Assembly (NCBI RefSeq): GCF_030144325.1
Contig: NZ_CP126307.1
Coordinates: forward strand, 3,517,001 to 3,581,000
Reading direction: 5' to 3'
Length of the DNA stretch: 64,000 nt
Source of the DNA: Bosea vestrisii
GTDB taxonomy: Bacteria > Pseudomonadota > Alphaproteobacteria > Rhizobiales > Beijerinckiaceae
Shown: piece by piece, positions 26,641-35,516 of the stretch
Layout of the letters: each line of letters opens with the position of its first letter
Position numbering within the stretch: the first letter of the stretch is position 1
The notes under the pieces: generated by a model
Databases searched by the model: none
What the model saw: the letters and a program-made list of their open reading frames with translations, nothing else
What the model was told of the DNA's origin: nothing
Made by a program: the position numbers and the translations under genes

Positions 26641-27053
26641 TCAGCGGACCTCGACCTCATAGCGGCCATGGCGGATTTCGCCGTCCGAGTAGCGCACGCG
26701 CACCTCGAAGCCGTCGCGGCCGCGATAGTCGGCGTTTGAGGTGTATTCGAAGGCGAGCGCTTTGCCGACCTTGCCGTCGCAATGCTGATGGGGGCCAGGG
26801 CCATAGACCGCCTGGCCTTGCGCGTCAGCATGCGGACCGTGCCGTATTGCGGCTTCTGCGTCAGCACGGCGGTCGGCCGCCTGACCTGTCGGCAACGCCT
26901 GTCCATGGTCATGTAGGTCTGCTGCATCAAGGTCGGCTCGCCGGCGGCGGCGCGGTCGATGCCATTAGTCCCGACATCGCCCGAGGTCACGCAGCCGCCG
27001 AGCGCGCTGCAGAGCAGGATCAGGCCCAGTGTCATCATCCCGGGAGCGGGCAT
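26641..27053 (-). pseudogene. Small exported lipoprotein, interrupted by a frameshift
   Basis: Read from 27053, the frame gives a lipoprotein signal ending in CSALGGC (lipobox LGGC) and continues to YGTVRMLTRKA. From near 26811-26816 the reading must move to another frame to continue as QAVYGPGPHQHCDGKV and finish with DGEIRHGRYEVEVR at 26641. Both halves look like one Ig-like exported protein of about 137 residues. Adding one G at 26814-26815 on the plus strand would restore it. This may be a sequencing error rather than true decay. The role is unknown. Confidence 0.65.
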
Positions 27054-27079
27054 GGCTCTCCCTCGCTGCGCCCGGCCGA

Positions 27080-28402
27080 TCACACCGGTGGCGTACCGTT
27101 GGCCGCCAGCACCTCGCCGGCGAGGTAGAGCGAGCCGCAGATCAGGATGCGCGGCGGCGCCGGCCAGGTCCGCGCCGCGATCTCGCGCAGTGCCTGTTCC
27201 ACCGAGCCTGCGATCTCGGCCTTCAGGCCCGCCTCGCGCGCCAGCGTCGCGACCTCTTCGGCGGAGCGCGCCGCGAGCTGGTTCTGCATGGAGACGGCGA
27301 AGAGGCCCTGCGCCAGCCCCTTGAAATGACTGAGCGTGGCGCGCGCATCCTTGGTCGCGAGCAGGCCGGCGATCATCACGAGCGGCGCCGGGTTCTTCTC
27401 CTCGAGATCGGCCATTGCCTGGGCGAGCACGCGGCCGCCATCGGGGTTATGGCCGCCATCGAGCCAGAGCTCGGCGCCGGCAGGCGCGAGCTCGGCGAGC
27501 GGGCCGCGCGCCAGCCTTTGCAGGCGGGCCGGCCACTCCGCCTCGGTCATGCCGCGCTCGAAGGCCAGGGCCGGCAGGCCGCCATAGCCGGCGGCACGCA
27601 GGGCTGCGATCGCGGTGCCGGCGTTTGTGTGCTGGTGGCGCCCGGCGAGACGCGGCAGCGGCAGATCGAGCAACCCATCGCCGTCCTCGTAGACCAGCCG
27701 GCCGCCATCTTCGTGGACGTTGAAGTCCTGCAGGCCGACCAGGATCTTGGAGGCACCGACACGCTCGGCCGCAGCTTCCAGCACGGCGGTCGGCTCCGGC
27801 TCCTGCGGCGCGATCACCGCCGGCGCACCACGCTTGAAGATGCCAGCCTTCTCGCCGGCGATCTTGGTGACGGTGTCGCCGAGATATTCGGAATGATCGA
27901 GCGAGACCGGCGTTACCACCGTGCAGGCGGGGTGATCGATCACGTTCGTTGCGTCAAAGCGTCCGCCGAGCCCGACTTCGAGCAGCACGACATCGGCCTT
28001 GTGCTCGGCGAAGAGCAGGAAGGTGGCGGCGTTGGTGATTTCGAAGAAGGTGATGGGATCGCCGGCGTTCACGCGCTCGCAGCGCTCCAGCGCCTCGACC
28101 AGCACGGCCTCGTCGACGAAGCGCCCGCCGCCGGGCCGCCCCAGCCGGATGCGTTCATGGAAGCGCACCAGATGCGGCGAGGTGTAGACATGGACAGACA
28201 GGCCGGCCGCTTCGAGGATCGCCCGCATGAAGGCGATGGTCGAGCCCTTGCCGTTGGTGCCGGCGACATGGATCACCGGCGGCAGCTTCTTCTGCGGATC
28301 GCCCAGCCGTTCGAGCAGGCGCAGGATACGCCCGAGCGAGAGGTCGATCAGTTTGGGGTGCAGCGCGAGGAAGCGCGCCAGCAGGAGGTCGGATGTGCTC
28401 AT
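27080..28402 (-). CDS. folC: Bifunctional folylpolyglutamate synthase / dihydrofolate synthase
   Basis: A 440-residue Mur-ligase-like enzyme with the ATP loop GTNGKGST near residue 47, EVGLGGRFDATN near 143, and the C-terminal glutamate-ligase domain with LWLDGGHNPDGG near 315. It adds glutamate to dihydropteroate and to reduced folates. It follows accD by 27 bases, the usual alphaproteobacterial arrangement. Confidence 0.95.
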   Translation of the reverse strand: MSTSDLLLARFLALHPKLIDLSLGRILRLLERLGDPQKKLPPVIHVAGTNGKGSTIAFMRAILEAAGLSVHVYTSPHLVRFHERIRLGRPGGGRFVDEAVLVEALERCERVNAGDPITFFEITNAATFLLFAEHKADVVLLEVGLGGRFDATNVIDHPACTVVTPVSLDHSEYLGDTVTKIAGEKAGIFKRGAPAVIAPQEPEPTAVLEAAAERVGASKILVGLQDFNVHEDGGRLVYEDGDGLLDLPLPRLAGRHQHTNAGTAIAALRAAGYGGLPALAFERGMTEAEWPARLQRLARGPLAELAPAGAELWLDGGHNPDGGRVLAQAMADLEEKNPAPLVMIAGLLATKDARATLSHFKGLAQGLFAVSMQNQLAARSAEEVATLAREAGLKAEIAGSVEQALREIAARTWPAPPRILICGSLYLAGEVLAANGTPPV

Positions 28403-28429
28403 GCGGGACCGGCTCCGGCCGGCTGTTTA

Positions 28430-29329
28430 TCAGACGGTGGCGGCCGGCAGCGGCTCGGGTTCCGGGGCATTGACGGCTGGCAGCTTCTGCTTGGTCAGCA
28501 GTCGGCCGAGCCGCGCCAGCGTCGCCGGAATCTGGTGGCGATGCACGACCATGTCGACCATGCCGTGATCCTTGAGATATTCCGAGCGCTGGAAGCCCTC
28601 GGGCAGCTTCTCGCGGATGGTCTGCTCGATCACGCGCGGCCCGGCGAAGCCGATCAGCGCGCCCGGCTCGGCGATGTGGACATCACCCAGCATGGCGTAG
28701 GAGGCGGTGACACCGCCGGTGGTCGGGTTGGTCAGCACGACGAAATAGGGCAGGCCGGCCTTGCGCAGCATCCGGGTCGCGACGGTGGTGCGCGGCAATT
28801 GCATCAGCGAGAGGATGCCCTCCTGCATGCGCGCCCCGCCCGAAGCGGCGAAGACGACATAAGGGGTCTTCTTCTCAAGCGCGGTCTCGGCGCCCTTGAT
28901 GAAGGCTTCGCCGGCGGCCATGCCGAGCGAGCCGCCCATGAAGTGGAAATCCTGCACCGCGATCGTCATCGGCAGGCCCTGGACCCGGCCATAGCCGACC
29001 TTGAAGGCGTCGGCGGCCCCGGTCTTGGTGCGGGCGTCCTTGAGCCGGTCGACATAGCGCTTCTCGTCGCGGAACTTGAGCGGGTCGGCCACGGCCTCCG
29101 GCAGCGGCACGTCGACCCATTTGCCCTCGTCGAAGGTCAGCCGCAGCCGATCCTGCGCGGTGACGCGCATGTGGTGGTCGGAGCCGGGAATGACGAAGCC
29201 GTTGGCCTCGACATCCTTGTGGAAGACCATCTGCCCGGAATCCGGGCACTTGATCCAGAGATTCTCGGGGGTCTCGCGCTTGAACAGCGTCTTGATGCGC
29301 GGACGGACGACTTCGGAAATCCAGTTCAT
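28430..29329 (-). CDS. accD: Acetyl-CoA carboxylase carboxyltransferase subunit beta
   Basis: A 299-residue crotonase-fold protein with GGARMQEGILSLMQ and PTTGGVTASYAMLGD intact. Near the N-terminus the four-cysteine zinc ribbon of E. coli AccD is reduced to one cysteine: IKCPDSGQMVF replaces the first CxxC and VIPGSDHHMR the second. This cysteine loss is, to my knowledge, general in Rhizobiales. It pairs with AccA to make malonyl-CoA in the cytoplasm. It lies between trpA and folC. Confidence 0.95.
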   Translation of the reverse strand: MNWISEVVRPRIKTLFKRETPENLWIKCPDSGQMVFHKDVEANGFVIPGSDHHMRVTAQDRLRLTFDEGKWVDVPLPEAVADPLKFRDEKRYVDRLKDARTKTGAADAFKVGYGRVQGLPMTIAVQDFHFMGGSLGMAAGEAFIKGAETALEKKTPYVVFAASGGARMQEGILSLMQLPRTTVATRMLRKAGLPYFVVLTNPTTGGVTASYAMLGDVHIAEPGALIGFAGPRVIEQTIREKLPEGFQRSEYLKDHGMVDMVVHRHQIPATLARLGRLLTKQKLPAVNAPEPEPLPAATV

Positions 29330-29363
29330 CGGATCATCCTTGAATTACGCTGGCGCGATGGGC

Positions 29364-30212
29364 TCAGGCAGCCGCTTTCGCGACCGAACGAACACCGGCC
29401 GCGAGCTCGGCAACCAGCGAGGTGACAGCCGAAACCGTCTTTTCCGTGGCCTTGCCGTCGGCATCGAGCGAGAGCCGGACGCGCTCGACCAGGGCCGAGC
29501 CGACGACGACGCCGTCGGCATCCCTCGCGATCGCGATCGCATCCGCCGGCGTCTTGACGCCGAAGCCGACCGCAACCGGCAGCCTGGTATGCTGCTTGAT
29601 CCGGGTAACCGCCGCGCCGACCGCGTCATAATTGGCGATCGCGCCGCCGGTCACGCCGGTCATCGAGACGTAGTAGACGAAGCCGGAGGTGTTCTGCAGC
29701 ACGCGCGGCAGGCGCCTGTCGTCGGTGGTCGGCGTCGCCAGGCGGATGAAGCTCACGCCCGCGGCGAGCGCCGGCAGGCACAGCTCCGCGTCTTCCTCGG
29801 GCGGCAGGTCGACGACGATCAGCCCGTCGATCCCGGCGGTGCGGGCGTCCTTCAAGAACGCGTCGACGCCATAGGCCCAGATCGGGTTGTAATAGCCCAT
29901 CAGCACGATCGGCGTGTCGTGTCCGGCCTTGCGGAAGGCCGCGACCATGGCGAGCGTCTTGCGCAGGGTCTGCCCGGCCTTGAGCGCGCGTTGGCCGGCG
30001 AGCTGGACGGGTACGCCGTCGGCCATCGGGTCGGTGAAGGGCACGCCGAGCTCGATGATGTCGGCGCCGGCCGCCGGCAAGGCGTTCAGGATGGCGCTGC
30101 CGGTGTCGAAATCAGGGTCGCCGGCGGTGACATAGGTCACCAGCGCGGCGCGGCCAGCCGCAGCGCAGGCGGCAAAGCGGGCTTCGATGCGGGCTTGTCC
30201 GGTCTCAGTCAT
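29364..30212 (-). CDS. trpA: Tryptophan synthase alpha chain
   Basis: A 282-residue TIM barrel with the catalytic Glu and Asp in ELGVPFTDPMADGVP (residues about 53-67), YYNPIWAYG near 130 and a phosphate site GFGVKTP near 222. It cleaves indole-3-glycerol phosphate to indole for TrpB. Unlike the usual order it is separated from trpB by two unrelated genes, though all read in the same direction. Confidence 0.96.
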   Translation of the reverse strand: MTETGQARIEARFAACAAAGRAALVTYVTAGDPDFDTGSAILNALPAAGADIIELGVPFTDPMADGVPVQLAGQRALKAGQTLRKTLAMVAAFRKAGHDTPIVLMGYYNPIWAYGVDAFLKDARTAGIDGLIVVDLPPEEDAELCLPALAAGVSFIRLATPTTDDRRLPRVLQNTSGFVYYVSMTGVTGGAIANYDAVGAAVTRIKQHTRLPVAVGFGVKTPADAIAIARDADGVVVGSALVERVRLSLDADGKATEKTVSAVTSLVAELAAGVRSVAKAAA

Positions 30213-30270
30213 GCCGGAGCGGTTAGCATGGCCGCGCCCGGCTGGCGAGAGGGCGGGTCTGCTTGCAGGA

Positions 30271-30657
30271 TCAGGCGAACTTGGTACCGCGTTCAGTCAG
30301 CAGCGCCCGCAGCACCGAGCGGTGGCAGCGCGCCTCGTCCTCGCAATAGCAGCCGACCGAGACATCGCTGCCATGCGACAGGGTCGCGAGCAGGTCGAGC
30401 GCGTGGCGCGGCGCCGGCTCGGCCATCTCGGCCTTGAAGGCGCGGGTGAAGCCGGTCCAGTCCTTCTCGCTCTCGGCGGCCTTGGCCTGCGCCATCAGCT
30501 CCGGCGTCGGCGACAGCAGCGGGAACCAGACGTCGAACCAGTCCTCGCTGGCATAGCGCTCCTTCGGCACGCCGCGCGGCACGCGCCGGACCGTGCCGAT
30601 GCGTGTGCCCTCTGCCGGATGGCGTGGGCTACCGAGGCGGACGATGCGAAGGCTCAT
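30271..30657 (-). CDS. DUF488 family protein
   Basis: A 128-residue protein beginning MSLRIVRLGSPRHPAEG and holding the DUF488 signature VGCYCEDEARCHRSVL near residue 105. The function of the family is not established. It lies between SIMPL and trpA in the same direction. An ATG further upstream (30723) exists but the family start is at 30657. Confidence 0.87.
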   Translation of the reverse strand: MSLRIVRLGSPRHPAEGTRIGTVRRVPRGVPKERYASEDWFDVWFPLLSPTPELMAQAKAAESEKDWTGFTRAFKAEMAEPAPRHALDLLATLSHGSDVSVGCYCEDEARCHRSVLRALLTERGTKFA

Positions 30658-30749
30658 GCGCTTGCCTAGCATGAGTCGGGAGGCGGCAGCGTGGCCCGAA
30701 ATTCGGACCACGCCAAGCGTCATGATCCACCTTCAGGCAGCCGGATCGC

Positions 30750-31487
30750 TTACTTCTCGATCCGCCAGACCGTGCGCAGCGCGGCGCTGACGGTGACCTC
30801 GCCCGGCTCGACCGAGACCGGCGCGGCGCCCGCCGCCATGCGATATGACCTGACATCGGCCATCGGTCGCACCGGCGGCTCTGCCTCCGACTCGACGATC
30901 GAGACGAGCTCGCCGACCTTGACGCCGAGGCGCTTGGCATAAATCTCGGCCCGGGCGCGCGCCGCTTCCGCCGCCTTGTCGCGGGCCTGGTCCTTGGCCT
31001 TGTCCTCGTCGGCGAGGCCGAAGCTGATGCCGGTCATGTCGTTGGCGCCGGCAGCGACCAGCGCGTCGATCAGCGGCCCGGCCTTGGCGAGGTCGCGCAC
31101 GATCACGGTGATGCCGGTGCGGGCCTCGTAGCCGTCGATCTTCGGCGCGCGTGCCTGCGGCGAGGACGAGGCCGAAGGCTGCGTCATCCGCGGAGTCAAG
31201 GCGATCTGCGAGGTCGAGAGATCGCCCTGGGCGACGCCGGCGGCTTTCACCGCCTCGATCAGCTTGGCCAGTGCTGGGGTGTTCTTCGACAGCGCTTCGG
31301 CGGCAGTCTTGCCCTCGCTGACCACGCCGGCCTGGACGGTGGCGAGATCGGGCTTCACCCGGACCTCGCCGGTGGTCTGGATCACAATGCCCTCCGCCGG
31401 TGCGAGCGGGCCCACGGTCTGGGCGTGCACGGGGGTGGAGAGCGCCGCGAGCGCGGCAATGATGAGGGCCTTCTTGGTCTTCGACAT
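30750..31487 (-). CDS. Periplasmic SIMPL domain (DUF541) protein
   Basis: A 245-residue protein with a Sec signal peptide (KKALIIAALAALSTPVHAQ) and a SIMPL domain (GEVRVKPDLATVQAGVV near residue 42, then AAEAARARAEIYAKRLGV). Related BP26/OMP28 proteins of Brucella are periplasmic oligomers of unknown function. The start at 31487 has AAGGA upstream. It sits inside the trp region between trpB and DUF488. Confidence 0.88.
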   Translation of the reverse strand: MSKTKKALIIAALAALSTPVHAQTVGPLAPAEGIVIQTTGEVRVKPDLATVQAGVVSEGKTAAEALSKNTPALAKLIEAVKAAGVAQGDLSTSQIALTPRMTQPSASSSPQARAPKIDGYEARTGITVIVRDLAKAGPLIDALVAAGANDMTGISFGLADEDKAKDQARDKAAEAARARAEIYAKRLGVKVGELVSIVESEAEPPVRPMADVRSYRMAAGAAPVSVEPGEVTVSAALRTVWRIEK

Positions 31488-31582
31488 GATCGTCCTTCGC
31501 TGGGCATGGTCGGCAAAAGCAAGCAGCACTTCTGCGGCGCGACCATGCGCAACCTATTGGGGCAGCATCAGGACGATTGATG

Positions 31583-32800
31583 TCACCGCGACGCCAGAAT
31601 CTCCGCGACCTGCGGGATGTCCTTGTCGCCGCGGCCGGAGAGGTTGACGACCATCAGATGGTCCTTCGGCTTCTTCGGGGCGAGTTCGGCAACGCGGGCG
31701 AGCGCATGCGCCGATTCGAGCGCCGGGATGATGCCTTCGAGCTTGGAGATCAGCTGGAAGGCTTCGAGCGCTTCCTCGTCCGTCGCCGAGAGATAGGTGG
31801 CGCGGCCGGTCTCGTGCAGCCAGGAATGCTCCGGGCCGATGCCGGGATAGTCGAGCCCGGCCGAGATCGAATGGGCGTCGTTGATCTGCCCGTCCTCGTT
31901 CATCAGCAGATAGGTGCGGTTGCCGTGCAGCACACCGGGGCGCCCGCCGGTCAGCGAGGCTGCGTGCAGGCCGGACGGGATGCCGTGGCCGGCGGCTTCG
32001 ACGCCGTAGATCTCGACGCTCTTGTCGTCGAGGAAGGGGTGGAACAGCCCCATCGCATTGGAGCCGCCGCCGATGCAGGCGACCAGCGAATCCGGCAGGC
32101 GGCCTTCGAGCTCCTGCATCTGCACGCGGGTCTCGTTGCCGATGACGCATTGGAAATCGCGCACCATCGCCGGATAGGGATGCGGGCCGGCGACCGTGCC
32201 GATGCAGTAGAAGGTCGACGCGACATTGGTCACCCAGTCGCGCAGCGCCTCGTTCATCGCGTCCTTCAGCGTCTTGGTGCCGGACTCGACCGGCACCACG
32301 GTCGCGCCGAGCATCTGCATGCGGAAGACGTTCGGCGCCTGCCGGGCAACGTCGACCGCGCCCATGTAGACGATGCATTCGAGGCCGTAGCGGGCGCAGA
32401 GCGTCGCGGTCGCAACGCCGTGCTGGCCGGCGCCAGTCTCGGCGATGATCCTTTTCTTGCCCATGCGCCGGGCCAGCAGGATCTGGCCGAGCACATTGTT
32501 CACCTTGTGCGAGCCGGTGTGGTTCAGCTCCTCGCGCTTGAGGTAGAGCTTGGCGCCGCCGAAATGCTCGGTCAGGCGCTCGGCGAAATAGAGCGGCGAG
32601 GGCCGGCCGACATAGTGCTTCAGCCCGTAGGCGGTCTCGGCGTGGTAAGCGGGGTCGGCCTTGGCAGCGGTGTAAGCGGCCTCCAGCTCGAGGATCAGCG
32701 GCATCAGCGTCTCGGCGACGAAGCGGCCGCCGAACTGGCCGAAGCGACCGTTCTCGTCCGGGCCGTTGCGGAAGCTGTTCGGTGCGTGCGGCGCGTTCAT
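31583..32800 (-). CDS. trpB: Tryptophan synthase beta chain
   Basis: A 405-residue PLP enzyme: the PLP lysine is in HTGSHKVNN, the phosphate loop is CIGGGSNAMG, and the indole channel region AETGAGQHGVATA is intact. It condenses indole and serine. The start at 32800 overlaps the trpF stop (ATGA), so the two are co-translated. Confidence 0.96.
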   Translation of the reverse strand: MNAPHAPNSFRNGPDENGRFGQFGGRFVAETLMPLILELEAAYTAAKADPAYHAETAYGLKHYVGRPSPLYFAERLTEHFGGAKLYLKREELNHTGSHKVNNVLGQILLARRMGKKRIIAETGAGQHGVATATLCARYGLECIVYMGAVDVARQAPNVFRMQMLGATVVPVESGTKTLKDAMNEALRDWVTNVASTFYCIGTVAGPHPYPAMVRDFQCVIGNETRVQMQELEGRLPDSLVACIGGGSNAMGLFHPFLDDKSVEIYGVEAAGHGIPSGLHAASLTGGRPGVLHGNRTYLLMNEDGQINDAHSISAGLDYPGIGPEHSWLHETGRATYLSATDEEALEAFQLISKLEGIIPALESAHALARVAELAPKKPKDHLMVVNLSGRGDKDIPQVAEILASR

Positions 32801-33495
32801 GCCTGGCCTGCCTTCTTCAATTCTTCGGCCGCCGAGCGAGCGGCTCTGACGAATTCCGCGATCTTGCCGACATCCTTGATGCCCGGCGCGCTTTCGACCC
32901 CGGAGGAGACGTCGACGCCGGCCGGCCTCGCGATGCGGATGGCCTCCGCGACATTCGCCGGATCGAGCCCGCCCGATAGCATGAAGCGGAAAGCCGGGTC
33001 GAGGCCGGCGAGCAGGCTCCAGTCGAAGGGCCTTCCGTGCCCGCCCGGATAGGCGGCGTCCTTGGGCGGCTTGGCGTCGAGCAGGATGCGGTCGGCGACG
33101 CCGTGGTACAGCGCGATCTGGTCGAGATCGGCCGCGGTCGCCACGCCGAGTGCTTTCATCACTGGCAGGCCTGTTGTGGCCTTGATCGCGGCGACCTGCT
33201 CCGGCGTCTCCTTGCCATGCAACTGCATCCAGTCCGGCCGGACGATCCGCGCAAGTTCGACCGCCTGTTGCGGTTCGTAGTCGACGACCAGTGCGACGAC
33301 TGTCGTCCTGCCACGCGCCTGGGCGGCGAGCTCGGCCGCATGCTCCGGCGTCACATAGCGCGGGCTCTTCGGATGGAAGTTGAGGCCGATCATCTCGGCG
33401 CCGGCGGCGAGCGCCGCCTCCAGCGTCTCCGAGGTCGAGAGGCCGCAGATCTTGATGGGGCAGTTCTTGAGCGGGAAGGCGTCGTCGCGTGTCAT
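32797..33495 (-). CDS. trpF: Phosphoribosylanthranilate isomerase
   Basis: A 232-residue TIM barrel starting MTRDDAFPLKNCPIKICGLS. The catalytic Cys is in KICGL, the Asp region is in ILLDAKPPKD, and FMLSGGLDPANV gives the phosphate site. A longer frame from 33540 exists, but the homologous part begins after 33495. It is the first gene of the trpFB unit. Confidence 0.93.
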   Translation of the reverse strand: MTRDDAFPLKNCPIKICGLSTSETLEAALAAGAEMIGLNFHPKSPRYVTPEHAAELAAQARGRTTVVALVVDYEPQQAVELARIVRPDWMQLHGKETPEQVAAIKATTGLPVMKALGVATAADLDQIALYHGVADRILLDAKPPKDAAYPGGHGRPFDWSLLAGLDPAFRFMLSGGLDPANVAEAIRIARPAGVDVSSGVESAPGIKDVGKIAEFVRAARSAAEELKKAGQA

Positions 33496-33593
33496 GCCGG
33501 CGCTGTAGCACAATAGCCCTCGCTGCTGCACTCGTGACATGATGCAGCCTGAGGGACCGCCGGGCGACGGTCCGGGGTTAGAGTGGGCGACGA

Positions 33594-34890
33594 ATGGGGC
33601 GACGTTTCTTTGCAGGTCTGGCGGCGCTTCTGCTGATGGCCGGCCTCATCTCGCTCGGCGTCTACATGTGGAGCCAGCCCAGGACGCTGAAGCTCGCGGT
33701 CGGCCCGCTCGGTTCGGATGACGCCAGGCTCGCCGCCGCCCTCGTCCAGGGCCTCAGCCGCGAGAAGAAGCCGGTGCGCCTGCGTCTCGTCCTGACCGAG
33801 GGCTCGGCCGAGAGTGCGCTGAAGATCGACGCCGGCAAGGTCGACCTCGCCATCGTCCGCCCCGATGTCGCCCTGCCAGCCAAGGCCGATACGGCGCTGA
33901 TCACCCGCCGCTCCTTCCCCTTCTTCATCGGCTCCAAGGATCTCGGTACCGACCGGATTTCGGGCCTGCGCGGCAAGCGCATCGGCGTGGTGCGCGCGCC
34001 ATCAGGCAATCTCGACCTTCTGAAACTCGTGCTCTCACAATATGAGGTCTTGCCGGAAGCGGTGACGATCGTCCCGCTCGGGCCCGAGGACGTCTCCGCC
34101 GCCATCGCCGATGGCCATATCGACGTGCTCTTCGCCGTCAACGTGCTGAATGCCCGCGTCGTCACCGAAGTTGGGACACGCCTGCATCGAGCCTTCGGCG
34201 AGAGCCCGACCATCATCCCGATCCGCGAGGCCGATGCGCTCGCCGCCCGCAACCGCGCCATCGAGTCGGGCGAGATCGTCCGCGGCGCGCTCGGCGGCGA
34301 TCCGCCGCTGCCGGCCGAGAACCTGCCGAGCATCTCGATCACCTCGCGCCTGATGGCAGCGCAGTCGCTCGACGATGCCCGGGTCGGCGAACTCGTCGGC
34401 GCGATCCTGTCGCTGCGCGTCACCCTCGCCGCCGATCTGCCGGCGATCCAGGGGCTGGAGACGCCCGAGACCGACAAAGGACGCGCCGCTGGCGGTGCAT
34501 TCCGGCGCCGCCGCCTTCATCGACGGCGAGCAGGAGACCTTCTTCGAGCGCTATGGCGACTGGTTTTATCTCGGCGTGATGGCGCTTTCGCTGGTCGGCT
34601 CCGGTGCGGCCGGCCTATTCGGTGTCGAAAGCGCGACTCGGCGCAAGCGGGCGATGGCGGATCTGAGCCGCCTCGTCGTCCTGCTCGGCGGGATGCGGAC
34701 GGCGGCGGACGAGCCGGAGCTTGCGGCGATGGAACGCGAGGCCGACGCCATCCTCGCCGGCGTGCTGGCGAATTATGCCCGCGGCGACATCGATTCCGGC
34801 GGGATCGGCGCCTATCGCTTCGCCATGGACCAGCTCGGCCGCGCCGCGACCGAGCGCCGTATCGTCCTGGCGGAAGCAGAGGCGGAGTGA
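33594..34890 (+). pseudogene. TAXI family TRAP-type solute-binding protein, interrupted by a frameshift
   Basis: The first frame (from 33594) encodes an N-terminal membrane anchor (FFAGLAALLLMAGLISLG) and a TAXI-type binding domain up to GLETPETDK. At 34476-34478 (AAA) the reading must shift to continue as DAPLAVHSGAAAFIDGEQE, a second membrane helix (FYLGVMALSLVGSGAAGLF) and a cytoplasmic tail ending at 34890. One extra A explains the break. Without the indel the protein would be about 431 residues. The first frame runs on by chance into the next gene, so an apparent 575-residue product is not real. The ligand is unknown. Confidence 0.78.
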
Positions 34891-34946
34891 GCCGCTTTAT
34901 TCTCGCCGCAAAGCGCGATCATCCGTTCGAGCCTTCTTCCATCTCG

Positions 34947-35321
34947 ATGGCTTCCCGAATGGCTATGTTTCCCGCAAGTGCCGCGCTCATCCTCGGGGCG
35001 CTTGTTTTTTATCCCGCCTCGGCGGCATTCGCCCAGACCGAACCGGCGCCCCCGTCGCAGATCACGGGAGCGTGGCCGCAGGTGAAATGCGAGCGCTGGC
35101 GCAGCGCCTATGACGAGGCGCTCAAGCGTTTTGGCAGGAAGGGGCTCGGCCAGGAGTTCATCGCCGGCAACGAGGCGTTCATCAGCTCCGGTTGCCAGAG
35201 CCCGCCGGATGTCTGCCCGCGCAGCGCCGAGGAGCTCAACTTCGCCAATGTCATGGTGATGGCGGGCATGAACGCCGGTCTCGCCTCGACCTTCATGCCC
35301 TATGCCTGCCGGAAATCCTGA
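34947..35321 (+). CDS. Small exported cysteine-containing protein
   Basis: A 124-residue protein with a signal peptide (MFPASAALILGALVFYPASAAFAQ) and four to five cysteines in the mature part (VKCERW, SSGCQSPPDVCPRS, PYACRKS), which suggests disulfides in the periplasm. No family recognised. It reads in the same frame as the first part of the upstream broken gene but has its own start at 34947. Confidence 0.72.
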   Translation: MASRMAMFPASAALILGALVFYPASAAFAQTEPAPPSQITGAWPQVKCERWRSAYDEALKRFGRKGLGQEFIAGNEAFISSGCQSPPDVCPRSAEELNFANVMVMAGMNAGLASTFMPYACRKS

Positions 35322-35516
35322 CCAGAGTCCGCTGCGATCAGCTTGCACCGCAAGCTGATGTGCCTCCTGGCGAGCAGGCATCGCCCCATTGCGGTTGCCC
35401 AAACGCCATCAAGCGTTTATGTGCAGCGCAACGAATTCCAGATTCACTCAGACAGATGGCTGTGCCGGCCGGGGTCTCCCTGCCGGCTCGCGGTCATGAA
35501 ACAAGGCCCCGACCGC

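Noticed and set aside
27029..29425. A 798-codon plus-strand frame opposite folC and accD
   Set aside because: The two minus-strand genes have clear motifs over the whole interval; the plus-strand product is low-complexity and has no recognisable domain.
33594..35321. An apparent 575-residue fusion of a TAXI protein with a small exported protein
   Set aside because: The middle part after 34480 is out-of-frame Arg-rich sequence; the real continuation of the TAXI protein is in another frame and the small exported protein has its own start and signal peptide.
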